From assembly GCA_024742655.1 (NCBI GenBank), contig JANSYB010000221.1, forward strand, positions 1-5,223: DNA of 5,223 nucleotides, read 5' to 3'. The position numbers and the translations under genes are program-made. The DNA comes from Paracoccaceae bacterium (GTDB taxonomy: Bacteria > Pseudomonadota > Alphaproteobacteria > Rhodobacterales > Rhodobacteraceae). This document shows positions 1 to 4,968 of the stretch, in pieces; position 1 is the first letter of the stretch, and every line of letters starts with the position of its first letter. Below the pieces are notes generated by a model. The model had not been told where the DNA came from, made no database searches, and was given only the letters and a program-made list of their open reading frames with translations.

Positions 1-9
1 CAAGTCCAT
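1..9 (-). CDS. 5' end of a leftward gene, first three codons only
   Basis: Read on the minus strand, an ATG at 9-7 begins Met-Asp-Leu and runs off the left edge. It is preceded by a strong ribosome binding site, AGGAG (complement of 17-21), at a 7-nt spacing, and the upstream sequence is A-rich. The start signal is as good as those of the recognised genes in this window. The product cannot be named from three residues. The gene is divergent from the pyrF group, so the 250 bp between them probably carries promoters for both directions. Confidence 0.45.
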
Positions 10-204
10 CCTTGCTCTCCTTTTTCCAAGCGTTACCCCGTTTGTGCACCCTGCGATAGGCATGCCACGATCGGGAACCTCGTTATTCAGATGGGTAACG
101 CCCGCGTGATGTTCAAGATGCGCCGATCCGGCAATTTTTGGCTGGTTTTTCCCGTGACGCCACGTTTTCGTGAACCCGACTTGGAACAGGGCCGATCCAT
201 CCCC

Positions 205-227
205 AGTTATCCCCAAAGTTATCCACA
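205..227 (+). promoter_or_regulatory. Tandem DnaA-box-like pair
   Basis: AGTTATCCCCA at 205-215 is followed after one base by AGTTATCCACA at 217-227. This is a direct repeat with 10 of 11 bases identical and a period of 12 bp. The second contains TTATCCACA (219-227), a perfect match to the classical DnaA 9-mer TTATNCACA; the first is one base off. A 5-bp hairpin (CAGGC at 226-230 with GCCTG at 236-240) abuts the second box. The pair lies 35 bp upstream of the 84-residue gene, whose GGAG ribosome binding site is at 251-254. DnaA-dependent control is possible. A replication origin is less likely, because I see only two boxes and no clear AT-rich unwinding region. That DnaA binds here is inference. 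Confidence 0.4.
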
Positions 228-261
228 GGCACTTCGCCTGAGGCAATAAAGGAGCAGCCCC

Positions 262-516
262 ATGAAGACCGAGAAACTCCAACTCGAACGGATCCGGTAT
301 AACCCCGAGCGTGAGGCCTTCGAGGCCCTCGTGCGCATCCATGACGCCGGCGTGACGCTGTCCTATCCGGTCCATATCTTCGCGCCTTTGCATGCGGATT
401 TCGCCGTTGTCGCGCGCGGCCTGACGCGCAAGGCCAAGGCCCTGCACCAGTCGCGCGACTGCGATCTGAGGTTGCGGCAGGCAACAACCGGGCAACAACC
501 CGCCCTGGCCGCATAG
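262..516 (+). CDS. Small protein of unknown function (84 aa)
   Basis: I do not recognise a named family. The start is supported by AAAGGAG at 248-254, 7 nt before ATG. The protein opens with a basic, charged stretch (MKTEKLQLERIRYNPEREAF). A predicted beta-rich part follows (about residues 20-50, including VTLSYPVHIFAPLHADF). A basic segment comes next (about 53-73), and the tail is short, Gln- and Ala-rich. There is no signal peptide, membrane segment or cysteine-pair motif. Third codon positions are mostly G or C, as in the neighbouring genes, which supports real coding. It is the first rightward gene after the divergent region. The next gene starts 102 bp on and pyrF follows, so co-transcription is possible but unproven. 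It looks soluble and cytoplasmic. Confidence 0.75.
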   Translation: MKTEKLQLERIRYNPEREAFEALVRIHDAGVTLSYPVHIFAPLHADFAVVARGLTRKAKALHQSRDCDLRLRQATTGQQPALAA

Positions 517-538
517 TTTCCGGCAAATCCTCGCCCGG

Positions 539-563
539 GGGAGAATTGTTACCCGGTTCTCCC
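539..563 (+). other. Intergenic hairpin between the two small genes
   Basis: GGGAGAA at 539-545 pairs perfectly with TTCTCCC at 557-563, giving a 7-bp stem around an 11-nt loop. It starts 22 bp after the stop of the 84-residue gene. No run of T follows (the next bases are TGCCGG), so it is not a classical intrinsic terminator. It could be a processing or stability element, or an attenuator that separates expression of the two genes. It may also be chance. Confidence 0.35.
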
Positions 564-618
564 TGCCGGGCGGCCCGCCTTTGCGCTATCTGGCTCATGG
601 CGAAAGGTAAGTGGTTGA

Positions 619-888
619 ATGTTGATACGTGCAATCCGGTTGGTGGACCAGACCACGGGCCCCGGCGATGGTATTCATCGGGCCACTGTGGTGCTGACAT
701 ACGAAGCCGGGCAACTCAGTTTATACACCAAGGCAAGTGTCCCGCACGGTTCGGCAATGAATGACGTCGTGCAAGCCCTGATCGATGACGCCTTGCGCCA
801 GATCGCGCGCATGCCGGAGTACCGCAACGGGCGAAAAACGATTGTTATCGCTCAAGATGCCCTGCAGGGCCTTAACCCCGGCGCTTGA
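619..888 (+). CDS. Small protein of unknown function upstream of pyrF (89 aa)
   Basis: I do not recognise the family. A TGA at 616-618, directly before ATG 619 and in the same frame, fixes this as the earliest possible start in the frame. The likely ribosome binding site is GAAAGG at 602-607, with a rather long 11-nt spacing. The protein looks like a compact alpha/beta domain. A strand region of about residues 1-40 (MLIRAIRLVDQTTG, then ATVVLTYEAGQLSLYTKA) leads into an amphipathic helix (NDVVQALIDDALRQIARMPEY, about 48-68). A basic turn (RNGRKT) and a hydrophobic strand (IVIAQDAL) follow. No catalytic motif, cysteine pair, signal or membrane segment is visible. Its stop at 886-888 is 56 bp before the pyrF start, which suggests one transcript. 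A function linked to pyrF is not shown. Confidence 0.75.
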   Translation: MLIRAIRLVDQTTGPGDGIHRATVVLTYEAGQLSLYTKASVPHGSAMNDVVQALIDDALRQIARMPEYRNGRKTIVIAQDALQGLNPGA

Positions 889-908
889 CGCGGCGCGGTT
901 GCGCCGCG
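889..908 (+). other. Strong GC hairpin in the pyrF leader
   Basis: CGCGGCGC at 889-896 pairs perfectly with GCGCCGCG at 901-908 around a GGTT tetraloop. The stem is 8 bp, entirely G-C, and begins at the very base after the preceding TGA. AAAA follows instead of a T-run, so it is not an intrinsic terminator for the rightward transcript. It ends 22 nt before the pyrF ribosome binding site (AAGGA at 931-935). It could stabilise the 3' end of the upstream coding region, mark a processing site, or limit translational coupling into pyrF. Confidence 0.5.
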
Positions 909-944
909 AAAAGGGCGCGACCCGGCCAGAAAGGAACCGCGCTT

Positions 945-1637
945 ATGTCCGATGACCGTCTCATCGTCGCAATTGATCTGCCCAACGCTCTGGAAGGCCT
1001 GCAACTGGCCGAAACCCTTGGTGATGCGGTGTCCTTCTACAAGATCGGGCTGGGGATGCTGACGGGCGGGGGGCTGGCGCTCGCCAATGAGCTCAAGCAG
1101 GATCACGGCAAACGTATCTTCCTGGACATGAAACTGTTCGACATCGGCGCCACCGTTGAAAATGCGGTGCGCGGGCTGGCGCAGTTCGATCTGGACTTCC
1201 TGACCGTGCACGGTGACCCGCACGTGGTACGCGCCGCCAAGGAAGGGGCCGCGGGCAAGGACATGAAAATCCTTGCCGTGACGATCCTGACCTCGCTGGA
1301 CCGCGATGATCTTGACGCCGCGCTGATCGCGCCGGGTGATCTGCGCGATCTCGTGGCCATCCGGGCCGCCCGCGCCTTCGAGGCCGGGGCCGATGGCGTT
1401 ATCGCCTCGCCGCAGGAGGCCGCAATGATCCGTGCATTACCCGAGGCCGCGGGCAAGCTCATCGTGACGCCCGGCGTCCGCCCTGCGGGCAGCGCTCTTG
1501 GCGACCAGAAACGCGTGGCCACCCCGAAACAAGCGCTGTCTGACGGGGCCGATCACATCGTCGTCGGCCGCCCGATCTGGGCCGCGCCGGATCCGGCGGC
1601 GGCTGCCCGCGCCATCCTTTCCGAAATCGCCGGTTAA
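945..1637 (+). CDS. pyrF: Orotidine 5'-phosphate decarboxylase
   Basis: Cytoplasmic enzyme that decarboxylates orotidine 5'-phosphate to UMP, the last step of de novo pyrimidine synthesis. At 230 residues it has normal length for the bacterial TIM-barrel family. The family signature is complete: Asp11 in VAIDLPN, Lys33 in FYKIGLG, and the catalytic LDMKLFDI block with Asp61, Lys63 and Asp66. Together these form the Lys-Asp-Lys-Asp set. The phosphate-binding end of the barrel shows VTPGVRP (174-180) and VVGRPI (206-211). I chose ATG 945 because AAGGA lies at 931-935 (9-nt spacing) and the conserved first strand begins at residue 6. A longer reading from TTG 885 would add 20 Arg-rich residues that the family lacks and would overlap the previous stop. 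The gene probably belongs to the rightward group with the two small genes. Its stop shares bases with the opposing Nudix gene. Confidence 0.97.
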   Translation: MSDDRLIVAIDLPNALEGLQLAETLGDAVSFYKIGLGMLTGGGLALANELKQDHGKRIFLDMKLFDIGATVENAVRGLAQFDLDFLTVHGDPHVVRAAKEGAAGKDMKILAVTILTSLDRDDLDAALIAPGDLRDLVAIRAARAFEAGADGVIASPQEAAMIRALPEAAGKLIVTPGVRPAGSALGDQKRVATPKQALSDGADHIVVGRPIWAAPDPAAAARAILSEIAG

Positions 1638-2053
1638 ACGGCCTCGCGCAGATAGGATGCGACCCGGTCACGAAAATGCGGGATCGCGTCGGGGTCCCGA
1701 ACGAAGGCTTCGGGCGGCATGAGGTGCCATCCCTGCCCCTCGCTGCCGAGAACAACGCGGTCTTCAAGACCTGCGGGTTGATGCGCCGCAAAGAGCCAGG
1801 CCCGCGACGGTGCCACAAAGAACCGCGCCCACACCAGATCGGACACCCGCAGGTTCAGCCCGATTTCTTCGTGTGTTTCCCGCAGCACGCAGGCCTCGGC
1901 ACTTTCGCCCGGCTCCCGCCCGCCTCCGGGCAGATCAAGTCGCCCGGGCCAAGGGATACCCGGTTTGTCATCGCGACGCAGAACCATAAGGCGCCCACCG
2001 ATGAACAACATCAGCTTGGCCCCGTGAAATACCCTGTTGTCCGTTCGGGCCAT
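1634..2053 (-). CDS. Nudix hydrolase (MutT-like, 139 aa)
   Basis: Nudix enzymes cleave a nucleoside diphosphate linked to another group, using Mg2+ or Mn2+. The box G-x5-E-x7-RE-U-x-EE-x-G-U is complete at residues 44-66: Gly44, Glu50, Arg58-Glu59, Glu62-Glu63, Gly65-Leu66. It is preceded by WPGRLDLPGGG, as is common in MutT-like members. The protein is a single domain of normal length with no added motif to fix the substrate, which could be an oxidised dNTP, a dinucleoside polyphosphate or a sugar nucleotide. The start is supported by AGGAG (complement of 2062-2066) 8 nt before ATG. The gene diverges from dinB with 26 bp between starts, and its stop overlaps that of pyrF. Pairing with a translesion polymerase would suit nucleotide-pool cleaning, but that is inference from position. 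Confidence 0.93.
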   Translation of the reverse strand: MARTDNRVFHGAKLMLFIGGRLMVLRRDDKPGIPWPGRLDLPGGGREPGESAEACVLRETHEEIGLNLRVSDLVWARFFVAPSRAWLFAAHQPAGLEDRVVLGSEGQGWHLMPPEAFVRDPDAIPHFRDRVASYLREAV

Positions 2054-2079
2054 CGGTTATTCTCCTGGATCACGCCCAT

Positions 2080-3360
2080 ATGCGTTATGACACGGTTCCG
2101 CGCCCCATGCCCGCCCTTTGCCGCGATTGCCTGAAGACCTTTGACACCGGCCCGCGCTGCCCGGCCTGCCGCGGGCCGCGCGTGGTGGTGCATGACGAAC
2201 TGTTAGACCTCAGCATCGCGCATATGGATTGCGACGCCTTTTATGCCAGCGTCGAGAAACGCGACAATCCCGACCTGGCCGACAAGCCGCTTATCATCGG
2301 CGGCGGGCGACGCGGCGTGGTTTCGACGGCTTGCTACATCGCGCGCATTCGCGGTGTTCGCTCGGCCATGCCGATGTTCCAGGCGCTCAAACTCTGCCCC
2401 GAGGCCGTCGTCCTGAAACCGCGGATGGAGGTCTACGCGGACGTATCGCGCCAGATCCGCGCAATGATGCAGGACCTGACCCCGGACGTCGAACCGCTGT
2501 CGCTGGACGAGGCGTTCATGGATCTGTCGGGCACCGCGCGCCTGCACGGCGCGCCGCCCGCCGTGATGCTGGCCCGACTGATCCGCCGCATGCGCGACGA
2601 GTTGGGCCTGACCGGGTCGATCGGCCTGAGCCACAACAAGTTTCTGGCCAAGATCGCATCGGACCTGGACAAACCGCACGGGTTTTCGGTGATCGGCGCC
2701 GCCGAGACCGCCACATTTCTGCACGGCCAACCCGTCAGCCTGATCTGGGGTGTCGGCCAGGCCACGCGCAGCGCTCTCGAGGCCGCAGGCATCCGGACCT
2801 TCGCCGATCTGCTGAGATGGCAGCAAACCGACCTTGTTGCCCGGTTCGGATCAATGGGCGACCGTTTATGGCATCTCGCCCGAGGGCAGGATGCCCGGCG
2901 GGTTTCGGCGCATTCACCGGTCAAATCGATTTCCAACGAGACGACGTTTCTCGACGACACCAGCGACCCGGATATCCTGGATGGGCATATCTGGCGACTG
3001 GCGGAGAAAGTCGCGGACCGCGCCAAGGCAAAAGGTATCTCCGGGCGCGTCGTGACACTCAAACTCAAGCGGGCGGATCACAAGATCCTGTCGCGCAGGA
3101 CCGCCCTGCATGACCCCACGCAATTGGCGGATACGCTTTACCGGACCGCCCGCGGTCTTTTCGATCTGGTGGAGCCGGGCCGGTCCTATCGCCTGCTGGG
3201 TGTCGGACTGTCGGACTTGTCGACCGATGGCTGCCCCGACACGCCCGGCGACCTGCTCGATCCACAGGCCCGTCAGCGCGGCAAGGCCGAGCGCGCCACG
3301 GATGAGATTCGCGCCAAATTCGGGGCCGATGCGATCCTGAAGGGGCGCGCCCTGCGCTAA
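2080..3360 (+). CDS. dinB: DNA polymerase IV (Y-family) with N-terminal cysteine-pair extension
   Basis: Error-prone translesion polymerase that copies past damaged template bases. The N-terminal 30 residues hold Cys14-x2-Cys17 and Cys27-x2-Cys30, a probable zinc-binding knuckle absent from E. coli DinB. The Y-family core follows. AHMDCDAFYASVE supplies metal ligand Asp50 with Asp52, and Tyr55 sits at the steric-gate position. ARIRGVRSAM is the finger motif (88-97). SLDEAFMDLSGT has catalytic Asp143-Glu144. SIGLSHNKFLAKIASDLDKPHG is the palm block, then a helix-hairpin-helix thumb (around WGVGQATRSALEAAGI) and the little finger. No obvious QLxLF-type clamp motif ends the protein. ATG 2080 has only a weak GGA upstream. 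ATG 2107 (Met10) is possible and would keep all four cysteines. No LexA site with GTTC-N7-GTTC spacing is visible upstream. At 426 residues it is long for the family, because of the two terminal extensions. Confidence 0.95.
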   Translation: MRYDTVPRPMPALCRDCLKTFDTGPRCPACRGPRVVVHDELLDLSIAHMDCDAFYASVEKRDNPDLADKPLIIGGGRRGVVSTACYIARIRGVRSAMPMFQALKLCPEAVVLKPRMEVYADVSRQIRAMMQDLTPDVEPLSLDEAFMDLSGTARLHGAPPAVMLARLIRRMRDELGLTGSIGLSHNKFLAKIASDLDKPHGFSVIGAAETATFLHGQPVSLIWGVGQATRSALEAAGIRTFADLLRWQQTDLVARFGSMGDRLWHLARGQDARRVSAHSPVKSISNETTFLDDTSDPDILDGHIWRLAEKVADRAKAKGISGRVVTLKLKRADHKILSRRTALHDPTQLADTLYRTARGLFDLVEPGRSYRLLGVGLSDLSTDGCPDTPGDLLDPQARQRGKAERATDEIRAKFGADAILKGRALR

Positions 3361-3363
3361 GAC

Positions 3364-4227
3364 CTATTCGGCTGCGAGAGGCCGTTCTTCGGCGCGCCCG
3401 ATATCCGTGATGTCGGCCACGATCCCGTCCAGAAGCCGCTTGAACGCAGCAAAGTTGCCGTTGGGCCGGACCAGCCTTTCGTTCATGTAAAGCGCCCGGT
3501 CGATTTCGACCTGAACGGCATGCACGTTGTTCGACGGCCTGCCGTAGTGCTGCGTGACGTATGCTCCGGCAAAGGGCGTGTTGCGCGTAACGACAAGACC
3601 GGCCGCGGCAAAGGCCGCCTCGATCCGGTCCACGATCCGCTCGCTCGCGGCCGCGCCGAACCTGTCACCCAGCACGACCTCGGGACGGCGCACGCCGGAG
3701 CGCGCCACTGCATCCATCGCCTCGTGCGGCATCGAGTGACAATCGATCAGGATCGCCTGACCGAACATGACATGCGCCTGATCGAGCTGCGCTCGAAGCG
3801 TTTCGTGATAGGGTGCCCAGTAGGTGTCGATCCGGCGCTGCGCCTCGGCCATCGTGATCTTGCCCGAATAAATCGCCTTGCCATTGGCGACCACGCGCGG
3901 AATGACCCCCAGACCCGAGGCGACGCGCGGGTTATGCCCGGTTTTTCGGGCCCCTTCGATAAGTGCCGGGTCCAGTTCGTCGCGTGCGCGGTTCAGATCG
4001 ACGTAAGCGCGCGGGGCCGCGGCCTTCAGAAAGGGCGCGCCATAGCGCGGGGCGCAATCGAAAAGTTCATCGACGAACGCGTCTTCCGAGCTGCGCACGG
4101 AATGTTCGTTCAGACGGGTGCGCCGCAGAAACGACCACTGGTAATCGCGTCCGCTATGGGGCGAGGCGAACACCACCGGCGTGGTGCGCCGCTCTGGGCG
4201 GGTCAGGTAATACGCAGCTTTCGGCAT
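3364..4227 (-). CDS. N-formylglutamate amidohydrolase family protein (287 aa)
   Basis: The family hydrolyses N-formyl-L-glutamate to glutamate and formate, the last step of one histidine-degradation route (HutG type). It is zinc-dependent and resembles carboxypeptidase-fold deacylases. Conserved blocks are ASPHSGRDY (21-29), RAYVDLNRARDELDP (73-87), ILIDCHSMP (159-167, with the Asp-Cys-His of a probable metal site), NTPFAGAYVTQHYG (216-229) and VQVEIDRALYMNE (238-250). The length is usual. ATG 4227 has GGAG (complement of 4234-4237) 6 nt upstream. A second ATG 4 bp further out is in another frame. No other histidine-degradation gene lies nearby, so the true substrate could be a different N-acyl amino acid, and I withhold the hutG symbol. 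Its stop is 3 bp from the dinB stop, leaving no room for a terminator between them. Confidence 0.92.
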   Translation of the reverse strand: MPKAAYYLTRPERRTTPVVFASPHSGRDYQWSFLRRTRLNEHSVRSSEDAFVDELFDCAPRYGAPFLKAAAPRAYVDLNRARDELDPALIEGARKTGHNPRVASGLGVIPRVVANGKAIYSGKITMAEAQRRIDTYWAPYHETLRAQLDQAHVMFGQAILIDCHSMPHEAMDAVARSGVRRPEVVLGDRFGAAASERIVDRIEAAFAAAGLVVTRNTPFAGAYVTQHYGRPSNNVHAVQVEIDRALYMNERLVRPNGNFAAFKRLLDGIVADITDIGRAEERPLAAE

Positions 4228-4247
4228 CCATGTCTCCGGTTGAACGT

Positions 4248-4253
4248 ATCATA
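4248..4253 (-). promoter_or_regulatory. Possible -10 element of the amidohydrolase gene
   Basis: On the minus strand the hexamer TATGAT lies 20 nt before the start codon of the leftward amidohydrolase gene, one mismatch from TATAAT. At the usual 17-bp distance upstream I see only CTTTTA, a poor -35. The position fits a short leader of about 14 nt that would still contain the GGAG ribosome binding site. It could act with an activator, or it may be a chance match. Confidence 0.3.
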
Positions 4254-4279
4254 GACCGAAATCATCGTTCTAAAAGCCC

Positions 4280-4308
4280 TTGATCCCCTTCGCGACTCCT
4301 TTTATAGA
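4280..4308 (+). promoter_or_regulatory. Sigma70-type promoter for tRNA-Val
   Basis: TTGATC (4280-4285) and TATAGA (4303-4308) are separated by exactly 17 bp. Each is close to the housekeeping consensus, and TTGA and TATA are intact. Transcription would begin near 4315, giving a leader of about 60 nt before the mature tRNA. It lies in the 146-bp gap between the leftward amidohydrolase gene and the tRNA, and is the best promoter in the window. It likely drives tRNA-Val and, by read-through, rpmJ. Confidence 0.7.
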
Positions 4309-4319
4309 CACGCCTCACC

Positions 4320-4353
4320 GGCGCGGTTCTTCCGCGCCCCAATTGTTTGGGGC
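4320..4353 (+). other. Two overlapping hairpins in the tRNA-Val leader
   Basis: GGCGCGG (4320-4326) pairs with CCGCGCC (4332-4338) around TTCTT. GCCCCAA (4336-4342) pairs with TTGGGGC (4347-4353) around TTGT. Both stems are perfect over 7 bp, but they share 4336-4338, so they cannot both form fully. They sit between the predicted transcription start and the mature tRNA 5' end at 4374. The likely role is in precursor folding and processing. A switch-like role would be speculative, and no T-run follows either stem. Confidence 0.45.
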
Positions 4354-4373
4354 CGGACGGCGGTCGGTAAAAC

Positions 4374-4448
4374 GGGCGATTAGCTCAGCGGTAGAGCACT
4401 TCGTTGACATCGAAGGGGTCACTAGTTCGATCCTAGTATCGCCCACCA
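4374..4448 (+). tRNA. tRNA-Val (anticodon GAC)
   Basis: A complete cloverleaf of 75 nt with an encoded CCA. The acceptor stem GGGCGAT pairs perfectly with ATCGCCC. The D stem is GCTC/GAGC with loop AGCGGTA. The anticodon stem is CTTCG/CGAAG with loop TTGACAT, giving anticodon GAC at 4406-4408, which reads GUC and GUU valine codons. The variable loop is GGGTC and the T arm is ACTAG-TTCGATC-CTAGT. The discriminator base is A at 4445, followed by CCA at 4446-4448. Every stem is fully paired, so it should be functional. GUC is a common Val codon in the genes here, so a strong promoter makes sense. Confidence 0.97.
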
Positions 4449-4521
4449 TATTCACTGCCCGGTCCTGACCGGTGCACCCGCAACCCGGCGCTGGCCCGCG
4501 CCACGACAAAGGAGACGACCG

Positions 4522-4647
4522 ATGAAGGTCAAGAACTCGCTGCGTTCTCTCAAGAACCGCCATCGCGATTGCCGCGTCGTGCGCCGCAAAGGCCGCGTCT
4601 ACGTGATCAACAAGACCCAACGCCGCTTCAAGGCCCGCCAGGGCTGA
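4522..4647 (+). CDS. rpmJ: 50S ribosomal protein L36 (41 aa, cysteine-poor form)
   Basis: Small basic protein of the large ribosomal subunit, bound to 23S rRNA. The 41-residue product opens with [17 protein letters not shown], continues [23 protein letters not shown], and matches the longer alphaproteobacterial L36 type. Zinc-binding L36 has three cysteines and a histidine; this one has a single cysteine (Cys17) and Asn30 near a former ligand position. It is therefore the zinc-independent form, like E. coli YkgO. The start is marked by AAAGGAG (4508-4514), 7 nt upstream. The gene begins 73 bp after tRNA-Val. I see no promoter in that gap, only a short CCGGT/ACCGG hairpin at 4459-4472, so joint transcription with the tRNA is likely. 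An intrinsic terminator follows 24 bp after the stop. Confidence 0.95.
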   Translation: MKVKNSLRSLKNRHRDCRVVRRKGRVYVINKTQRRFKARQG

Positions 4648-4671
4648 GCCGCGTTTGAAAGTGGTCCGAAC

Positions 4672-4700
4672 AACCCCGCCTTGCGCGGGGTTTTTCTTTT
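4672..4700 (+). terminator. Intrinsic terminator after rpmJ
   Basis: AACCCCGC (4672-4679) pairs with GCGGGGTT (4685-4692) around the loop CTTGC. The stem runs straight into TTTTT and then CTTTT (to 4700). A GC-rich 8-bp stem with a T-run is a textbook Rho-independent terminator. It ends the tRNA-Val/rpmJ transcript 24 bp after the rpmJ stop. Confidence 0.93.
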
Positions 4701-4881
4701 GGTCGACACCTTTTGGCCAACACAAAGATCGCTCGGCTCAGGCCCGGACGCTGTGCAGGCTGTTCGGTGGATGAGCGCCTTGCGGCGCACAGGTTATCTC
4801 GTCGTTGCCCTGCGGGCGCCTTCTCGAAACGGGTGGCAAGGCAACGCTTTGCGCCAATCGATGTGCTTGTGACCGATGCCG

Positions 4882-4918
4882 GACGCCTCCGGCGGGAGTA
4901 TTTGGGGAACAGTGAAAG
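4882..4918 (+). repeat. GTATTT-centred intergenic repeat, copy A
   Basis: The copy runs GACGCCTCCGGCGGGA, then GTATTTGGGG, then AACAGTGAAAG. Its left part can form a hairpin, GCCGGA (4878-4883) with TCCGGC (4888-4893). From memory, sequences of this form (CTCCGGCGGGAGTATTT followed by a purine-rich tail ending GAAAG) recur between genes in Rhodobacteraceae chromosomes, often downstream of coding regions. I cannot verify the copy number here. It lies about 230 bp after rpmJ. Confidence 0.5.
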
Positions 4919-4932
4919 GCGCATTCCGCCTT
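4916..4932. other. Symmetric hairpin between the two repeat copies
   Basis: AAGGCG (4916-4921) pairs perfectly with CGCCTT (4927-4932) around CATTC. It sits midway between copies A and B of the GTATTT repeat. With A residues before the stem and T residues after it, it resembles a weak bidirectional terminator. The T-run is very short, so termination is uncertain. Confidence 0.35.
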
Positions 4933-4933
4933 G

Positions 4934-4968
4934 TCGTCCTCTGGCCCGAAATACCTCGGGGGGTCGTC
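4934..4968 (-). repeat. GTATTT-centred intergenic repeat, copy B (inverted)
   Basis: Read on the minus strand it runs GACGACCCCCCGAG, then GTATTTCGGG, then CCAGAGGACGA. It shares with copy A the opening GAC, the C-rich then purine stretch, the GTATTT core followed by GGG, and a CAG in the tail, allowing one or two small gaps. The two cores (4898-4903 on plus, 4949-4954 on minus) point toward each other and flank a hairpin. Confidence 0.42.

Noticed and set aside
31..100. 8-bp inverted repeat CGTTACCC (31-38) and GGGTAACG (93-100)
   Set aside because: An 8-mer inverse pair in 260 bp is expected about half the time by chance, and the 54-bp spacing fits no operator I know.
172..187. GAAC repeated, resembling an alphaproteobacterial LexA site
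   Set aside because: The spacer is 8 bp (176-183); the known consensus needs 7. It is also far from dinB, the expected target.
113..700. Long open frame on the minus strand (195 codons)
   Set aside because: It lies opposite two better-supported small genes and a regulatory region. The translation is rich in Arg, Pro and Gly, as expected of a shadow in GC-rich DNA.
885..944. N-terminal extension of PyrF from a TTG at 885
   Set aside because: The added 20 residues are Arg-rich and unlike the family, lie after the previous stop in a hairpin-forming leader, and ATG 945 has a good ribosome binding site.
3520..4254. Long open frame on the plus strand opposite the amidohydrolase gene
   Set aside because: It is an antisense shadow. 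The minus-strand frame carries all the conserved family motifs.
4404..4439. TTGACA inside the tRNA with TAGTAT downstream, as a promoter for rpmJ
   Set aside because: TTGACA is part of the tRNA anticodon loop, and the gap to TAGTAT is 24 bp, too long for a sigma70 promoter.
4374..4448. tRNA gene as an integration site for a mobile element
   Set aside because: No integrase gene and no repeated copy of the tRNA 3' end is visible in the window. The tRNA is followed by a housekeeping ribosomal gene.
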